From Hymenopus coronatus (taxonomy: Eukaryota; Arthropoda; Insecta; Mantodea; Hymenopodidae), in NCBI GenBank assembly GCA_030762935.1, contig CM060900.1, positions 386,408,132 through 386,472,131 of the forward strand: a stretch of 64,000 nt of DNA. The letters are read 5' to 3'. A program made the translations under genes and the position numbers. The notes beneath the pieces are model-generated. The model searched no databases. It was not told the origin of the DNA and was given only the letters and a program-made list of their open reading frames with translations. Of the stretch, positions 22,689 to 31,572 are shown in pieces (within the stretch, counting starts at the first letter, position 1; each line of letters starts with the position of its first letter).

Positions 22689-22921
22689 TTTTTTTTTTTG
22701 TAGTGCTTAACGCCCGCTTTTACTTCTAGTGGTACCGCAGGCGATGTCACTGATGATACATGGAATGAAGATGGAGCACAAGTGGAATGCGATGTAAACC
22801 GGAGAAAGCCCGCCCCTGCGCCGCCTTGTCTACCACAAATCTCACATGTGGTCGCCTAGGATCGAACCCGGGCCATCTAGGTGAGAGGCGAGTGGTCTAA
22901 ATATTCGGCCACGGTGCCATT
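22689..22921 (-). mobile_element. SINE group A, minus strand, near full-length
   Basis: Starts at its 3' poly-A end (T10 at 22690-22699), then AGTGCTTAACGCCCGCTTTT, ACCGCAGGCGATGTCACTGA, GTGGAATGCGATGTAAACCG, TCTCACATGTGGTCGCCTAG, GATCGAACCCGGGC (B box) and GAGTGGTCTAAATATTCGGC (A box) to GGTGCC at 22919. It is the best-preserved minus-strand copy. Confidence 0.9.
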
Positions 22922-23477
22922 CCAATGTGCCATAAGGGTTGGAGTAAAACTAGTAAGTTAATTGGAATCATCTCAAGTAAAAAAGTAATCTTTATTTTGT
23001 TCCGTCTCGCAGAACAAAGTTGAAAAGTGCGCAGAATTCAACACATAATGAATTCCGCATTTTCGTTCCTTCTTTGTCTTACTCTTCACACTCTCCACCC
23101 CATTCATTTTATGAATCTACAAGTACATCGTTTCTTTTCTTACCGATTATTCGGTTCGATTCGATTTGATGCCGCTCTTATCTAGCGGCAGCAAGTTCCG
23201 GTTCGGTTCGGTTCGACTCGATTCGATTACGCTTAGTGGGAGCAGACCTTTAGACTGAAGAACGTTTTACAGTATGAATCTACCACTCCAATTCCTATCT
23301 TATACAGTGCCTGTGTGGAGAAAATCAATTAACACCAATTAATCTAATAGTTGGTTAAACTCTGATGCCCGGGACTTAAAGCATTGGAATGTCATATCAA
23401 CATAGTTTGAGCTGTCCTTCTGGTTTACCGCGGAACATGCAAGAAAATTGGGCAATTTAATGTAGATTCGGCAGATT
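22922..23477. other. Unassigned; contains TTCGR pentamer repeats
   Basis: Nothing coding. At 23150-23231 short runs of TTCGG/TTCGA units (CGGTTCGATTCGATT and CCGGTTCGGTTCGGTTCGAC) flank a small hairpin GCCGCT-CTTATCT-AGCGGC (23171-23189). Confidence 0.6.
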
Positions 23478-23550
23478 GCATGCTAGCTCAAGGTTAGAGT
23501 AGCCGAACTGGGACCGGGAGATCCGGGGCTAAAGTCCGACTATGGCAGTG
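23478..23550 (+). mobile_element. Palindromic tRNA-SINE core, partial
   Basis: CATGCTAGCTCAAGGTTAGA, then GGACCGGGAGATCCGG and CTAAAGTCCGACTATGGCAG align with the tRNA-like core of the palindromic SINE (compare GACCGGGAGATCCGTGATTC on the minus strand near 18400). Arms are not evident. Confidence 0.5.
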
Positions 23551-23794
23551 GATTATGCCTTACATGCCTTACAAAGCAATCCGCTCATGCACGTGCGGCG
23601 ATTACTGAGGTGCAGTCACAGTATAATCTGTTTGTGTACCTGGGTAATATTTTCATTGATAAGAATTAATTCAATTCAATTCAGCCCAATTTATTTATTG
23701 TCTGTTTACATCATTTACATGATATTTGATGCGTCAATACATAGTATATTACATCTATACGCTCGTGCGCACACACACACACCTAAAACTAGTT

Positions 23795-24489
23795 TCATAC
23801 ATTTTTCTCACTTAAGTATTCCTTAATAGAATAATGACGCTTACTTATCAAATACGTTTTCAAGTTATTTTTAAATGTTTTAAACGATGTGATTAGTTTT
23901 ATTTCTGAAGGAAGTGTATCACAGATACGTATACCATTGTATTTGAAACTAAGCTCCTATATTTTCTTCCTATGAGAGGCAAAATGCAATTGCAACCTTT
24001 TCCTAGTATTATGATTATGTATATCTGAACTTTTATTATAGTTTTATAGTTTGTTTTTTTCTCATTTGCATAGTAACCTCATAAATATAGATACTAGGCA
24101 GTGTCATGATTTTCATTTATTTAAATCATTCCATACAGCTACCTGTTTCTTTTTTCAGGTTCATCATTGTTCTAATTACTCTCTTTTGCATTCTGAATAT
24201 TTTTATCACCCCACAATTGCTTTCTCATATTAATATACCATAAGTAATTAAGGAATGACAATTTGAAAGGTATACTGCTTTTAAAGTATTTACATTTGTA
24301 CACTGTTTCAGTACAGAAATTTGATAACAGTTTTTATTTAAGTTCTTTAATAAGGATTCAATATATACACTACATTTTAAATTATTATCCACCCAAATTC
24401 CTAGAGATTTTGTAATTAATTAATTATATTGTTATCTAACTTTTATGTGTAAAAAGATAATACATTACTCATTAATGGTGACTGTAGTA
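23795..24489 (-). pseudogene. Jockey/CR1-like LINE, C-terminal third of reverse transcriptase ORF
   Basis: The minus strand encodes a continuous family signature with a few stops and one frameshift: KSLGIWVDNNLKCSVYIESL (24408-24350), KNLNKNCYQISVLKQ, LSNCHSLITYGILI, FRMQKRVIRTMM, LKIMTLPS(I)YIYE-like (MKIMTLPSIYIYE), SDIHNHNTRKR, YNGIRICDTLPSEIKLITSF and KTFKNNLKTYLISKRHYS, ending EYLSEKNV-stop near 23797. These match the conserved tail of Jockey/CR1-type elements ('FLGIxLDxxLxW ... LPSLYIYE ... YNTRxK ... Y-GIKLYNxLP ... FKxxLKxYL'). The catalytic domain is missing and a second LINE inserted at its 5' side. Confidence 0.85.
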
Positions 24490-24499
24490 ATAACATGTA

Positions 24500-24996
24500 A
24501 AAAAATATTTAGTGAAATAACTGAAAAGAGATCTTTAGTTTTCTATATACCAATGAAAGTCTCATGGGGAAGGGAAAAGTACATTGATGTGACAAATAAA
24601 GAGGAGCGAGAAGGTATTGCATGGCTGAAAGCAGGAGTATGGAGATTAAAAGGTTTAAGGAAAGGTATTCCACAAAATCAATGTCCTATATGTGGCGGAA
24701 ATGAAGATATAGAACACATTTTATTTAAATGTAAAGGAACTGAAATTTGGAGAAAAAAGTATATTAATAAGAAATGGTTTAAAATAGATAGAAATGTAGT
24801 AGTAGTTGAAATGTTTCAAAAAGATAGTAAGAAGATTGGACAATTCTTATGCAAAGTGAAAAATAAATGGATATGGACAGTAAATAGACAAAATGGTGTA
24901 ATAAACTAGAATTAATAAACTATTGTAAAATATGAGTATGACCGGTAAAGAGCCAGGGCTGAACACCGGTCATATTCACCTGTATAAAGCTTAGCA

Positions 24997-25026
<30 letters not shown>
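24500..25026 (+). mobile_element. 5'-truncated LINE with zinc-knuckle, (AATA)n tail and TSD
   Basis: An uninterrupted frame ends at TAG 24907-24909 and contains WLKAGVWRLKGLRKG followed by CPICGGNEDIEHILFKC, a C-x2-C-x7-H-x4-C knuckle typical of the C terminus of non-LTR retrotransposon reverse transcriptase ORFs. The 3' UTR is short and closes with an (AATA)n tail (24996-25031). A perfect 11-bp duplication AATAACATGTA at 24489-24499 and 25027-25037 frames the insertion. The first 18 or so codons of the open frame (from 24445) thus belong to the target DNA, not to the LINE. With only the last about 135 codons it cannot be autonomous, but the intact frame and perfect duplication say it is young relative to its neighbours. 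Confidence 0.85.
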
Positions 25027-25031
<5 letters not shown>

Positions 25032-25046
25032 CATGTACAAATTATA

Positions 25047-26190
25047 AAAAAAATGATGCGTTTCATTCACATGACTTTCTCTACATCGCAGTAACAAATT
25101 ATTGTTCTTTGCTAATCGAGATAAACATTAGTAGAAATGGTCCTATTAATTGCTTCCTGCTAAGTAGAAGAGAAATAAGGGAATACACTAGGCTAAAGCA
25201 ATAGTCAAATGTTTTAAAAGGTGGCTGCTATGGGATTGAAATCGTTTCTTTACATGGCGAGGAGCTGACAAGTTCTCGTACGAGAAAAGTGTAACTGAAA
25301 CTTATAACTAGGAATATCTCAAAAATGGTTATCCTCACAAAAAATGCATATGGCACTAACTGTGTCTTTTTACGAGTCCTGCATTTTATATAATAAGTTT
25401 ATGTCTGCTTACCAAGCGGCAGACCTGGGTTCGATTGCCGGTACCGGCATGGAGATTTTTTCCCCACTGAGAGACCTGGCCCGGGGTGCACTCAGCCTCG
25501 TGAGGTCCCTGGGAGGGGGCCAATTGAGGAGCTACTTGATGGAGAAGTAGCGGCTCCAGGTCATCAGGACTACATTAACCGGCCGGGAGTGGGTTCGAGT
25601 CGCTGACCACGTCTCACCCTTCAATACTGCACCCCATCCCTGACGTCTGTCATGGACCGAGGTGGGGAACGCATCGGCCGGGCGGTAGACCAAGGCTCGT
25701 TGTGAGCTGTCGTGCCATGGAGTTATAAGTTTATATCTATCTCTTAAGGTTAACCAGTTACGCAAAAGTAATTCAGAATAAAGAAAACCTCAGAGACTAT
25801 TCCCAAGAAGTTCAGGACATACATTTTATTTATATTGTAAATATTTTAAATACATGTTATTTTAATTAAAGTCGTTAGAGTCATTTTTGAGAAAATCGAA
25901 AATTTCGACAAAATATCGGCCAGATAAAGACTACTTTGGGTTGGTGGGGGGATTTTAGTTAATTTAGTGGTGTGTAACCCTTGGAATTTTAAACATAAAT
26001 ACCAAGTTTTCTATTAAATCTGCTCTTCGCTTTTTAATTACGTTGCCCACAGGCACAAGCACACATACAAAACCTTGTGCTAAAAATGCTTTTGTTTTAT
26101 TCATCGGTCCTCAAAACATATATTTCCGGTGAAATCTCGATGTTGAATTTCTCTATTACGTACATAATTTTTGGTAGAAAAAGTAAGACC
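25047..26190 (-). repeat. R1 dispersed repeat interrupted by a SINE
   Basis: Minus-orientation R1 beginning ATGATGCGTTTCATTCACAT and GACTTTCTCTAC, with GCTAATCGAGATAAACATTAG, AAGTAGAAGAGAAATAAGG, AAAGCAATAGTCAAATGTTT, and after the SINE at 25407-25724 continuing with TCTCTTAAGGTTAACCAGTT, ATACATTTTATTTATATTGT and TTCCGGTGAAATCTCGATGT. Removing the SINE gives a length like the other copies, so R1 inserted first. Confidence 0.85.
25407..25724 (+). mobile_element. SINE group C with TSD, inserted in R1
   Basis: Head CTTACCAAGCGGCAGACCTG then GGTTCGATTGCCGGTACCGG (B box), body GAGATTTTTTCCCCACTGAG, CCTCGTGAGGTCCCTGGGAG, CATGGACCGAGGTGGGGAAC and 3' GAGCTGTCGTGCCATGGAGTT. It is flanked by ATAAGTTTATGTCT (25393-25406) and ATAAGTTTATATCT (25725-25738), a 14-bp duplication with one difference, that splits an R1 copy at a precise point. 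The GC content is far above its surroundings. Confidence 0.9.
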
Positions 26191-26396
26191 GACTGAAGAT
26201 TTTCTAACATTCTTGGTGACATATAGATTTAACCCATTAATTCTAAGAAAGAAGCTTCGCTGCTCCAGAGCAAATGAGCCATATTCAAATAATATCCCTA
26301 ATTGATTAAATATTAATTCCACCTAAAAAGCTGTAAGCGGAATAAGACCAAAATAAATCGGAAACCCGAAGATAGCTTTCTGAGAAGCAGGCAGAA

Positions 26397-27305
26397 AAAT
26401 CTGATGTGTTACACTCACATGAGTTTCTCTTACTGCTCTAAAAACAACTTACAAAAGATGATTCTTCTTTCTACACAATGCTTATCTAGACAAACATTGG
26501 GAGAATATCCTTATTACTTAGTTCCTTGTAAGTAGAAGGGAACTAAAAGGATGCGCTATGCTAAAGTGATAGTCAAATGTTTTAAAAACTGTTATTATGC
26601 AACTGTCATTGCAAATCGCTTCTTTGCTTGGCTAAGGGTAGAACAAAAGAAAAACGGACACTTCCTATCTGAAAAAAGTTTAAGTACTTTACAACTGAAA
26701 CTCGAATAACAACGAATATCTCAAAAACGGTAAACTCCACGAAAAAAATGCATATGACATAAATTGTGTATTTTAATGCGCTCCACATTTTTTTTTTTTT
26801 TTTGTATAGTAAGTTTTGATCTTTCTCTCATGATTTATTAGTTATGCAAAATTTAGCAAAATGCATCCAGAATAAATAGTTCTTCAGAAGGTATTCCCAT
26901 AAAATTCAAGGTATACATTTTATTTGCGAGGGAAATGACTTTAATATATAGTAGTTTAATGAAAATCTAAAGAGCCATTTTTAAGAAAAACAAAATTTTC
27001 GAACATTTTTCTTTGTAAAGAGTAGTTAGAGGTGAGGGATTTTCTTGAAAATATTCGTGTCACATCCTTGGAAGATACCAAACTTACATACCAAGTTTGG
27101 TATTTAACCGTCTTTTCGCTTTTTAGCTATACTGTCCGCAGACACACAGACACACTCACACGGACCTTTTTCTGAAAATGCTTTCTTTTGGATTCAAGGG
27201 GTCTTAAAGCATGTATTTCCGGTGAAATCTCGATATCGAATTTTGGGTGGAATACAATATCTTCTCTAGCTACTGTATTCATTGTGCATATGTGTTAGAG
27301 AATGT
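26397..27305 (-). repeat. R1 dispersed repeat, best full-length copy
   Basis: Runs from TCTGATGTGTTACACTCACA through TACTTAGTTCCTTGTAAGTA, AAATCGCTTCTTTGCTTGGC, GAATATCTCAAAAACGGTAA, CAGAATAAATAGTTCTTCAG, GTGAGGGATTTTCTTGAAAA and GTATTTCCGGTGAAATCTCG to the TTAGAGAATGTAAAA terminus. It contains an 11-bp perfect hairpin, ATACCAAACTT (27075-27085) and AAGTTTGGTAT (27093-27103). It has no coding frame. Confidence 0.9.
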
Positions 27306-27440
27306 AAAACAACCAAATTATGAAACTGAGGTAGAAAATTCCCATTAAAATGCACAGACGACGAAGAAATTGATGAAACATTTTGCATGATTTGCGTGAA
27401 AAGGATCTCGAGAGGCATGAGTAAAGAAGTAGGATTCAAA

Positions 27441-27675
27441 GAGTGGTTATGCCACTTGCCTCTCACCTAGACGGTTCGGGTTCAAACCCAAGCGACCGCA
27501 TGTGGGATTTGTGGTAGACAAAGAGGCGCAGGGGCGGATTTTCTCCGGGTTCTCAGGTTCCCCCCGCCATCGCATTCCACCGGTGCTGTATCTTCGTTCC
27601 ATCTATCATTAGTGTCATCGCCTGTGGTGCCATTTGTAGCAAACGCGGGCGTTAAACACGAAAAAAAGAAAGAAA
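27441..27675 (+). mobile_element. SINE group A
   Basis: GTGGTTATGCCACTTGCCTC, TCGGGTTCAAACCCAAGCGA (B box), CGCATGTGGGATTTGTGGTA, GATTTTCTCCGGGTTCTCAG, CGCATTCCACCGG, GTGTCATCGCCTGTGGTGCC, GCGGGCGTTAAACACGAAAA and an A-rich tail. The first about 10 bases of the head are not clear. Confidence 0.85.
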
Positions 27676-27689
27676 AAAGGATTCACTAC

Positions 27690-28071
27690 ATTGGATGCAA
27701 CACGTGGATTTATTTAAAATACACGCGCGGTGTCAAATGGGACTAAATTTGTGCGAACTGTAATTGATATTTTCAGTTGAGGATTTTAAAGGGGTGGTTA
27801 TGACACCTTTTGCTATAATTTTGTTAAACGCACGCAAATGAGGTTATCTTCTTCATGTGCTTGAATTAATGATTCAGTTAATTTATATCTTGTATTGCTA
27901 CAATAATCTGTAGCTCAATTTTTGCCAACATTTGCGGAAAGTTGGCAGACGTGTTGAGGTTTTGACAAATAAGAGTTTCTAAATGATCATTCTAAACCTT
28001 AGTAGTCATACTTCACATAGAGAATTTATAAATTAATGTTAACTATATTAAAGTTCATAAAATAACAATTT
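27690..28071. other. No recognised feature
   Basis: AT-rich spacer between two SINEs. Confidence 0.4.
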
Positions 28072-28082
28072 AAAAACTGTGT

Positions 28083-28470
28083 GCCAACGGCATACAATGT
28101 TGAAAACACCGGTTCTAATCCGATCACCGAAATTAAGCAGCATTGGGTGTGGTCAGTACTTGGATTGGTGACCGCTTGGGAGCACCACATGCCGTTGGCA
28201 TCGACCACTGACTCTTTAGTCGAGTGGTCAACGAGCTGGCTTCTTACCCGGAGGTCCCGGGTTTGATTCCCGTCTGGCGTGGAGAAGCTTTCTTTAACCG
28301 GAATTATTCCCTATCCCCAAAAGAGTCTGGAAGTATGAATGTAAGAGTGAATGTGTGCGTGTGTGTGTGTGTGTGTTTTAATAATAAAAACAACCGTAAT
28401 ACGAGTTGGCTCACAATTCAAAGCCCCGATACGACCATTGAAGTTAAAGGGGGCTATACAAATGAAACAA

Positions 28471-28501
<31 letters not shown>

Positions 28502-28503
28502 AA
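28083..28503 (+). mobile_element. Composite SINE: 5S rRNA + tRNA-like unit + (AATA)n tail
   Basis: 28083-28199 is a full-length 5S rRNA-derived segment (117 bases): GCCAACGGCATAC start, CACCGGTTCT, CCGATCACCGAAATTAAGCA, TTGGATTGGTGACCGCTTGG and a GCCGTTGGC end that pairs with the start. The internal control regions of a 5S gene are recognisable. Ten bases later a tRNA-like unit follows, with A box TTTAGTCGAGTGGTCAACGA and B box GGTCCCGGGTTTGATTCCC (28254-28272). Then come a body with a (GT)n run (28352-28376), CACAATTCAAAGCCCCGATA and an (AATA)n tail (28468-28503). AAAAACT at 28072-28078 and 28502-28507 may be a short target duplication. It is a SINE, not a 5S gene. Confidence 0.8.
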
Positions 28504-28509
28504 AAACTT

Positions 28510-28972
28510 TGGCAAGTGACCCAGGCTTCCCTACGTGTCCACAGTATCAGTCGCACCGCTGCTGCGAATATTCTAGATTAATATCATGGTTTTGTTGTTA
28601 CACTGTCAGTTCGATACACAATTCAGACAATTAATGATAAACCCCGCTTTTTCCTAATGTGTCAAATATAACTGCATTTTAAATATAAAACTTTCCTCCG
28701 GTGGGCCTCGTATTTTTAGATTAAGTAAATCTCTATGCCTAGGTACCGTATTAGTTACGACAAAAGGATTTCTTTGGTTAGGTGCTCAAAATCTAAGCCA
28801 TATGTATTTTAGGTAACGATTATTTCAGTATTTTTTTGTCGTTTCTAGATTTTTATAAAAATAATTTAGGCAGAATATAGATATTTTGGGTTTCAAATAG
28901 GCAGTTTATTATTTGAAAGCTCGTTTTGATAATAAATGTTTCACAAAACAGTGGAATATTCAAGTGTCCAAA
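28510..28972. other. No recognised feature
   Basis: AT-rich spacer; no frame or repeat supported. Confidence 0.4.
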
Positions 28973-29222
28973 TGGCCGCGCCGTGGCCGAGTGGTTAGAC
29001 TACTCGCCTCACACCTAGGCAATCCAGGTTCGATCCCAAGCGACCACGTGTGGGATTTGTGGTGGACAAAGCGACGCTTGGGCGGGTTTTCTCCGGGTTC
29101 TCCGGTTTCACCCGCTATCGCATTCCACTGGTGCTTCATCTTCATTCCATGTATCATCAGAGTCATCGCCTGCGGTGCCATAAGTAGTAAAAGCAGGCGT
29201 TAAACACTAGTCAAAGAACAAA
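28973..29222 (+). mobile_element. SINE group A, best full-length copy
   Basis: Complete A box CCGTGGCCGAGTGGTTAGAC and B box CCAGGTTCGATCCC (Leu/Ser-type tRNA resemblance), then CGTGTGGGATTTGTGGTGGA, GGGCGGGTTTTCTCCGGGTT, CGCATTCCACTGGTGCTTCA, ATCATCAGAGTCATCGCCTG, GTGCCATAAGTAGTAAAAGC, GGCGTTAAACACTAGTCAAA and an A-rich end. The tRNA-like head covers 28979-29045. It serves as reference for the degraded copies. Confidence 0.92.
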
Positions 29223-29935
29223 ACTATCCGAATGAGCTCACCAAAACATTTAACTTTATTAATTCACGGTTTTGAATGCTATAGGTACATTAATAAATAT
29301 ACCACAAACACACACATTTAAAAGAAATATAACGTTTTGGTGGGATCATACAGATGCGCCTTTTTGCATGGAGATGGTCAATTTGACTGTCCTGGTCCGT
29401 TAAATATGGGCACCGAACTTTCGGGTTGGGGTAAAGACATCATGCGCCACATAGGAAGATTCTAGGAAATTGAATCTAATGAAGGTTGTATTTGGATTTA
29501 AGATTGTTTAAATAAACTTTTATGGTAAAATTTCAGTACTAGATTTCCAACCTTTTCATTAAAATGCAATATCATACGCAACTATGAGGCGGAGAATACA
29601 AACTTCTTTTAATGTCGAAACATTAAGGTGTTTTTGTAAATCAGATCTCGCCAAGAAGGTAGCTGTTACCAACAAAGGACTGACAGGTCGAGAACGTTTA
29701 GAATATGCTGTTTGCAATAGGGTAACAATCTTGAATGTGAAAATGATACAATTTTTGGGATTTATTGTCAAATGCTGTGAAGGCTTCTTCATTATCTTGG
29801 TTTTAACAAAAAGCCTTCACGGGTTTGCTTATCACAGTAGCAAGAGCGTGTAAGTTAAATTTTGAATCACTAAAAGTGCTTCCATGCTGCATTTAATTGA
29901 TATTGGAAATCTGTGTTGTCCGTGATGTTCTCATA
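29223..29935. other. Unassigned; upstream flank of the gene at 29.9-31.6 kb
   Basis: Both strands are open for 77-89 codons at 29559-29853, without recognised motif. A perfect inverted repeat GTGAAGGCTT / AAGCCTTCAC (29777-29786 and 29811-29820, 24-base loop) lies about 150 bp before the GC-rich leader. Confidence 0.4.
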
Positions 29936-30336
29936 ATGGCGCCCCAAATGTCGTGCACTTTACTCCTACTGTCAGTGTGTCTCGCCTGGACCATCCGCCC
30001 AAAGAGATGCTCATCTTTCGTCTGTTTTTGGGATGGATGTTTTGTCGGAGGCTTCGGGTGGTCTCGGGTATTGGCAGCCGATCGGACCCGAGTGGCGCGT
30101 GCCTGTCTTGCCGGCCGGCCTGCTCACTGTCTGCTCTCCTACACCAACCAACCAGTCGCAAAGTAAGCGCGGTTTGTGGCAGAGGAAGAATATGCTAGTG
30201 ACGGCACCGGACCCGGGACATGTGACGAAGCCAGCAGCATCCAACTGGTGTCGAATACTCCATGGTCGAGAAATATTGTTCATGTCACATCAGCGGAAAG
30301 CGGCGGCTTGTTAAACGTCAGTATCTACTGGAGCAG
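29936..30336 (+). promoter_or_regulatory. Candidate promoter and non-coding exon 1
   Basis: This 400-bp block is GC-rich and CpG-containing in an AT-rich setting and belongs to no repeat seen elsewhere in the window. It ends with a good splice donor, CTGGAGCAG|GTAATT (30336/30337). An arthropod-type initiator TCAGT occurs at 29972-29976 and another at 30318-30322; I see no TATA box. A second possible donor is AAA|GTAAGC near 30161. Its place upstream of a spliced leader exon with a start codon supports a promoter plus exon 1. The several overlapping frames of 76-93 codons are a consequence of the high GC and differ on all frames, so I do not treat them as proteins. Confidence 0.5.
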
Positions 30337-30356
30337 GTAATTTAAATGATAGTTTA

Positions 30357-30404
<48 letters not shown>

Positions 30405-30484
30405 CATTATTGTTGTTATTATTATTGCTATTATTACTATTATCATTGTTACTATTATTATTGTTATTATTATTATTATTATTA
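30357..30484 (+). repeat. (TTA)n microsatellite in intron 1
   Basis: About 40 TTA units with scattered substitutions (TCA, TTG, TGC). It produces spurious poly-Ile and poly-Asn frames. Confidence 0.95.
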
Positions 30485-30830
30485 CCACCACCTCTACCTC
30501 CACTATACATAGTTTAATGGGTAACATTTGCTTCTGTAAAATGCCATGAACTATGTTATCGTTTAAAAGTAAAACTAAATAAAATAGTACACAGATCATA
30601 ACTCCATAACAATGAAAGTTTTAATAGTGGCTTTGATCTCATGTTCTTTGATATATAGAATATTTATAATTAAGTTATCTACTTTGTTTTAACTTCCGTT
30701 TTCTTCAAATTTAAATTGTGCTTAAAATCAAAAATAGTGAACTTCAGTACTATTGTCACAGGCATCTTAAAAGTAACAAAGCTGTACATAATTATAATAA
30801 GGTGTAGCTAAAATCGTGTTTATTTTTCAG

Positions 30831-31487
30831 TTGCCAGATATGAAGACCAAAATGCATCAAACAAGTCAACCGTTGGAGAGACGAGAAAAATGCCTCCTTC
30901 ACGAGATTATTGTTGGATGTTAAACTCTTAGCTAATGACCCCGAATAAATATTAACAAGTGTGTGTGATAATCAATCTGTGATCAAGTGTGTCAACAAAG
31001 GTCAACCTGTTTCGTTTTATCAAACTCCTTTTTTGAAAGTGTTTTGTATTGCCGTCTCTATTTTAAAAGTGAAGAGATTTTATATAAACAGTTGTAAAAT
31101 GACCTTCTATTTGTAGTGTTTTGAGATGTTTTAATTCTAGAAGATCTTCGTCCATTGGCTTTCTAACAAATCTTTACTAGAAAGGTTTATCGAACCACTG
31201 TCGATGTGTTCCTCATATCCCTAGCATGTTATTCTCGTCAGTGAACTAGCAGTGTAAATACATAACATATATGTCACAGTGCACGGTCGTTGTCAGATTT
31301 TCTGTGTAAAAATAATATTTTGATATAAAGGCAGAAGAAAATACTTTTAGCCTCAGTGTTTATAGTGAAAGTGTCGCTTTTCTTGTTTAGGACAGAACTG
31401 TTTTAAAGTGTGAACGTAGGATGTCACATTGTGAGTAGTTTTGTGCGAAGACCACATTGAAACTGCTGGAAGCGTCCGTCGTCCATC
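30831..31487 (+). other. 5' UTR part of exon 2
   Basis: Starts after the acceptor TTTATTTTTCAG (30819-30830) and runs 657 bases to the start codon. It contains a short upstream ORF: ATG at 30840 to TAA at 30921-30923, 27 codons, only ten bases after the splice site. Several more ATGs follow before 31488, so translation of the main frame would need leaky scanning or re-initiation. A leader this long with upstream ORFs is typical of regulated developmental or signalling genes. Confidence 0.5.
30840..30923 (+). promoter_or_regulatory. Upstream ORF in the leader
   Basis: 27-codon frame beginning MKTKMHQTSQ and ending HEIIVGC before TAA. It is out of any longer frame and closes 564 bases before the main start. 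The role of dampening translation is inferred from position only. Confidence 0.35.
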
Positions 31488-31572
31488 ATGGCATCGAGGA
31501 AGCGTGCGGATAGTTGTACTGTCCAGATGATAACTGTCCTGGTGCTGCTTCTACCCCTAACTCCAGTTCTTG
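31488..31572 (+). CDS. First coding exon of a secreted or membrane protein, partial
   Basis: ATG at 31488 sits in a good context (A at -3, G at +4). The 28 complete codons form a textbook signal peptide: n-region MASRKRADSCTVQ with RKR, then the hydrophobic core MITVLVLLLPLTPVL. The exon ends in phase 1 (G at 31572) at a consensus donor G|GTAAGT (31573-31578). A phase-1 intron straight after the signal peptide is the usual arrangement in genes for extracellular, often modular, proteins and receptors. No mature sequence is visible, so the family stays unknown; the next exon lies beyond 31.6 kb and I could not find it with confidence. The protein would enter the secretory pathway. Neighbouring evidence (acceptor at 30830, GC-rich exon 1) makes a real gene more likely than chance. 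Confidence 0.6.

Noticed and set aside
24445..24909. A 154-codon gene
   Set aside because: Its first part is target DNA and the rest is a truncated LINE, as shown by the 11-bp duplication at 24489 and 25027.
28083..28199. Functional 5S rRNA gene
   Set aside because: It carries several substitutions in otherwise conserved positions, lacks a T-run terminator and is fused to a tRNA-like unit and an AATA tail, so it is the head of a SINE.
28979..29045. Functional Leu/Ser-type tRNA gene
   Set aside because: The A and B boxes are good but no closed cloverleaf with acceptor stem is present, and the same sequence recurs as the head of SINE group A.
30325..30599. Poly-Ile and poly-Asn frames
   Set aside because: They are translations of the (TTA)n microsatellite in intron 1.
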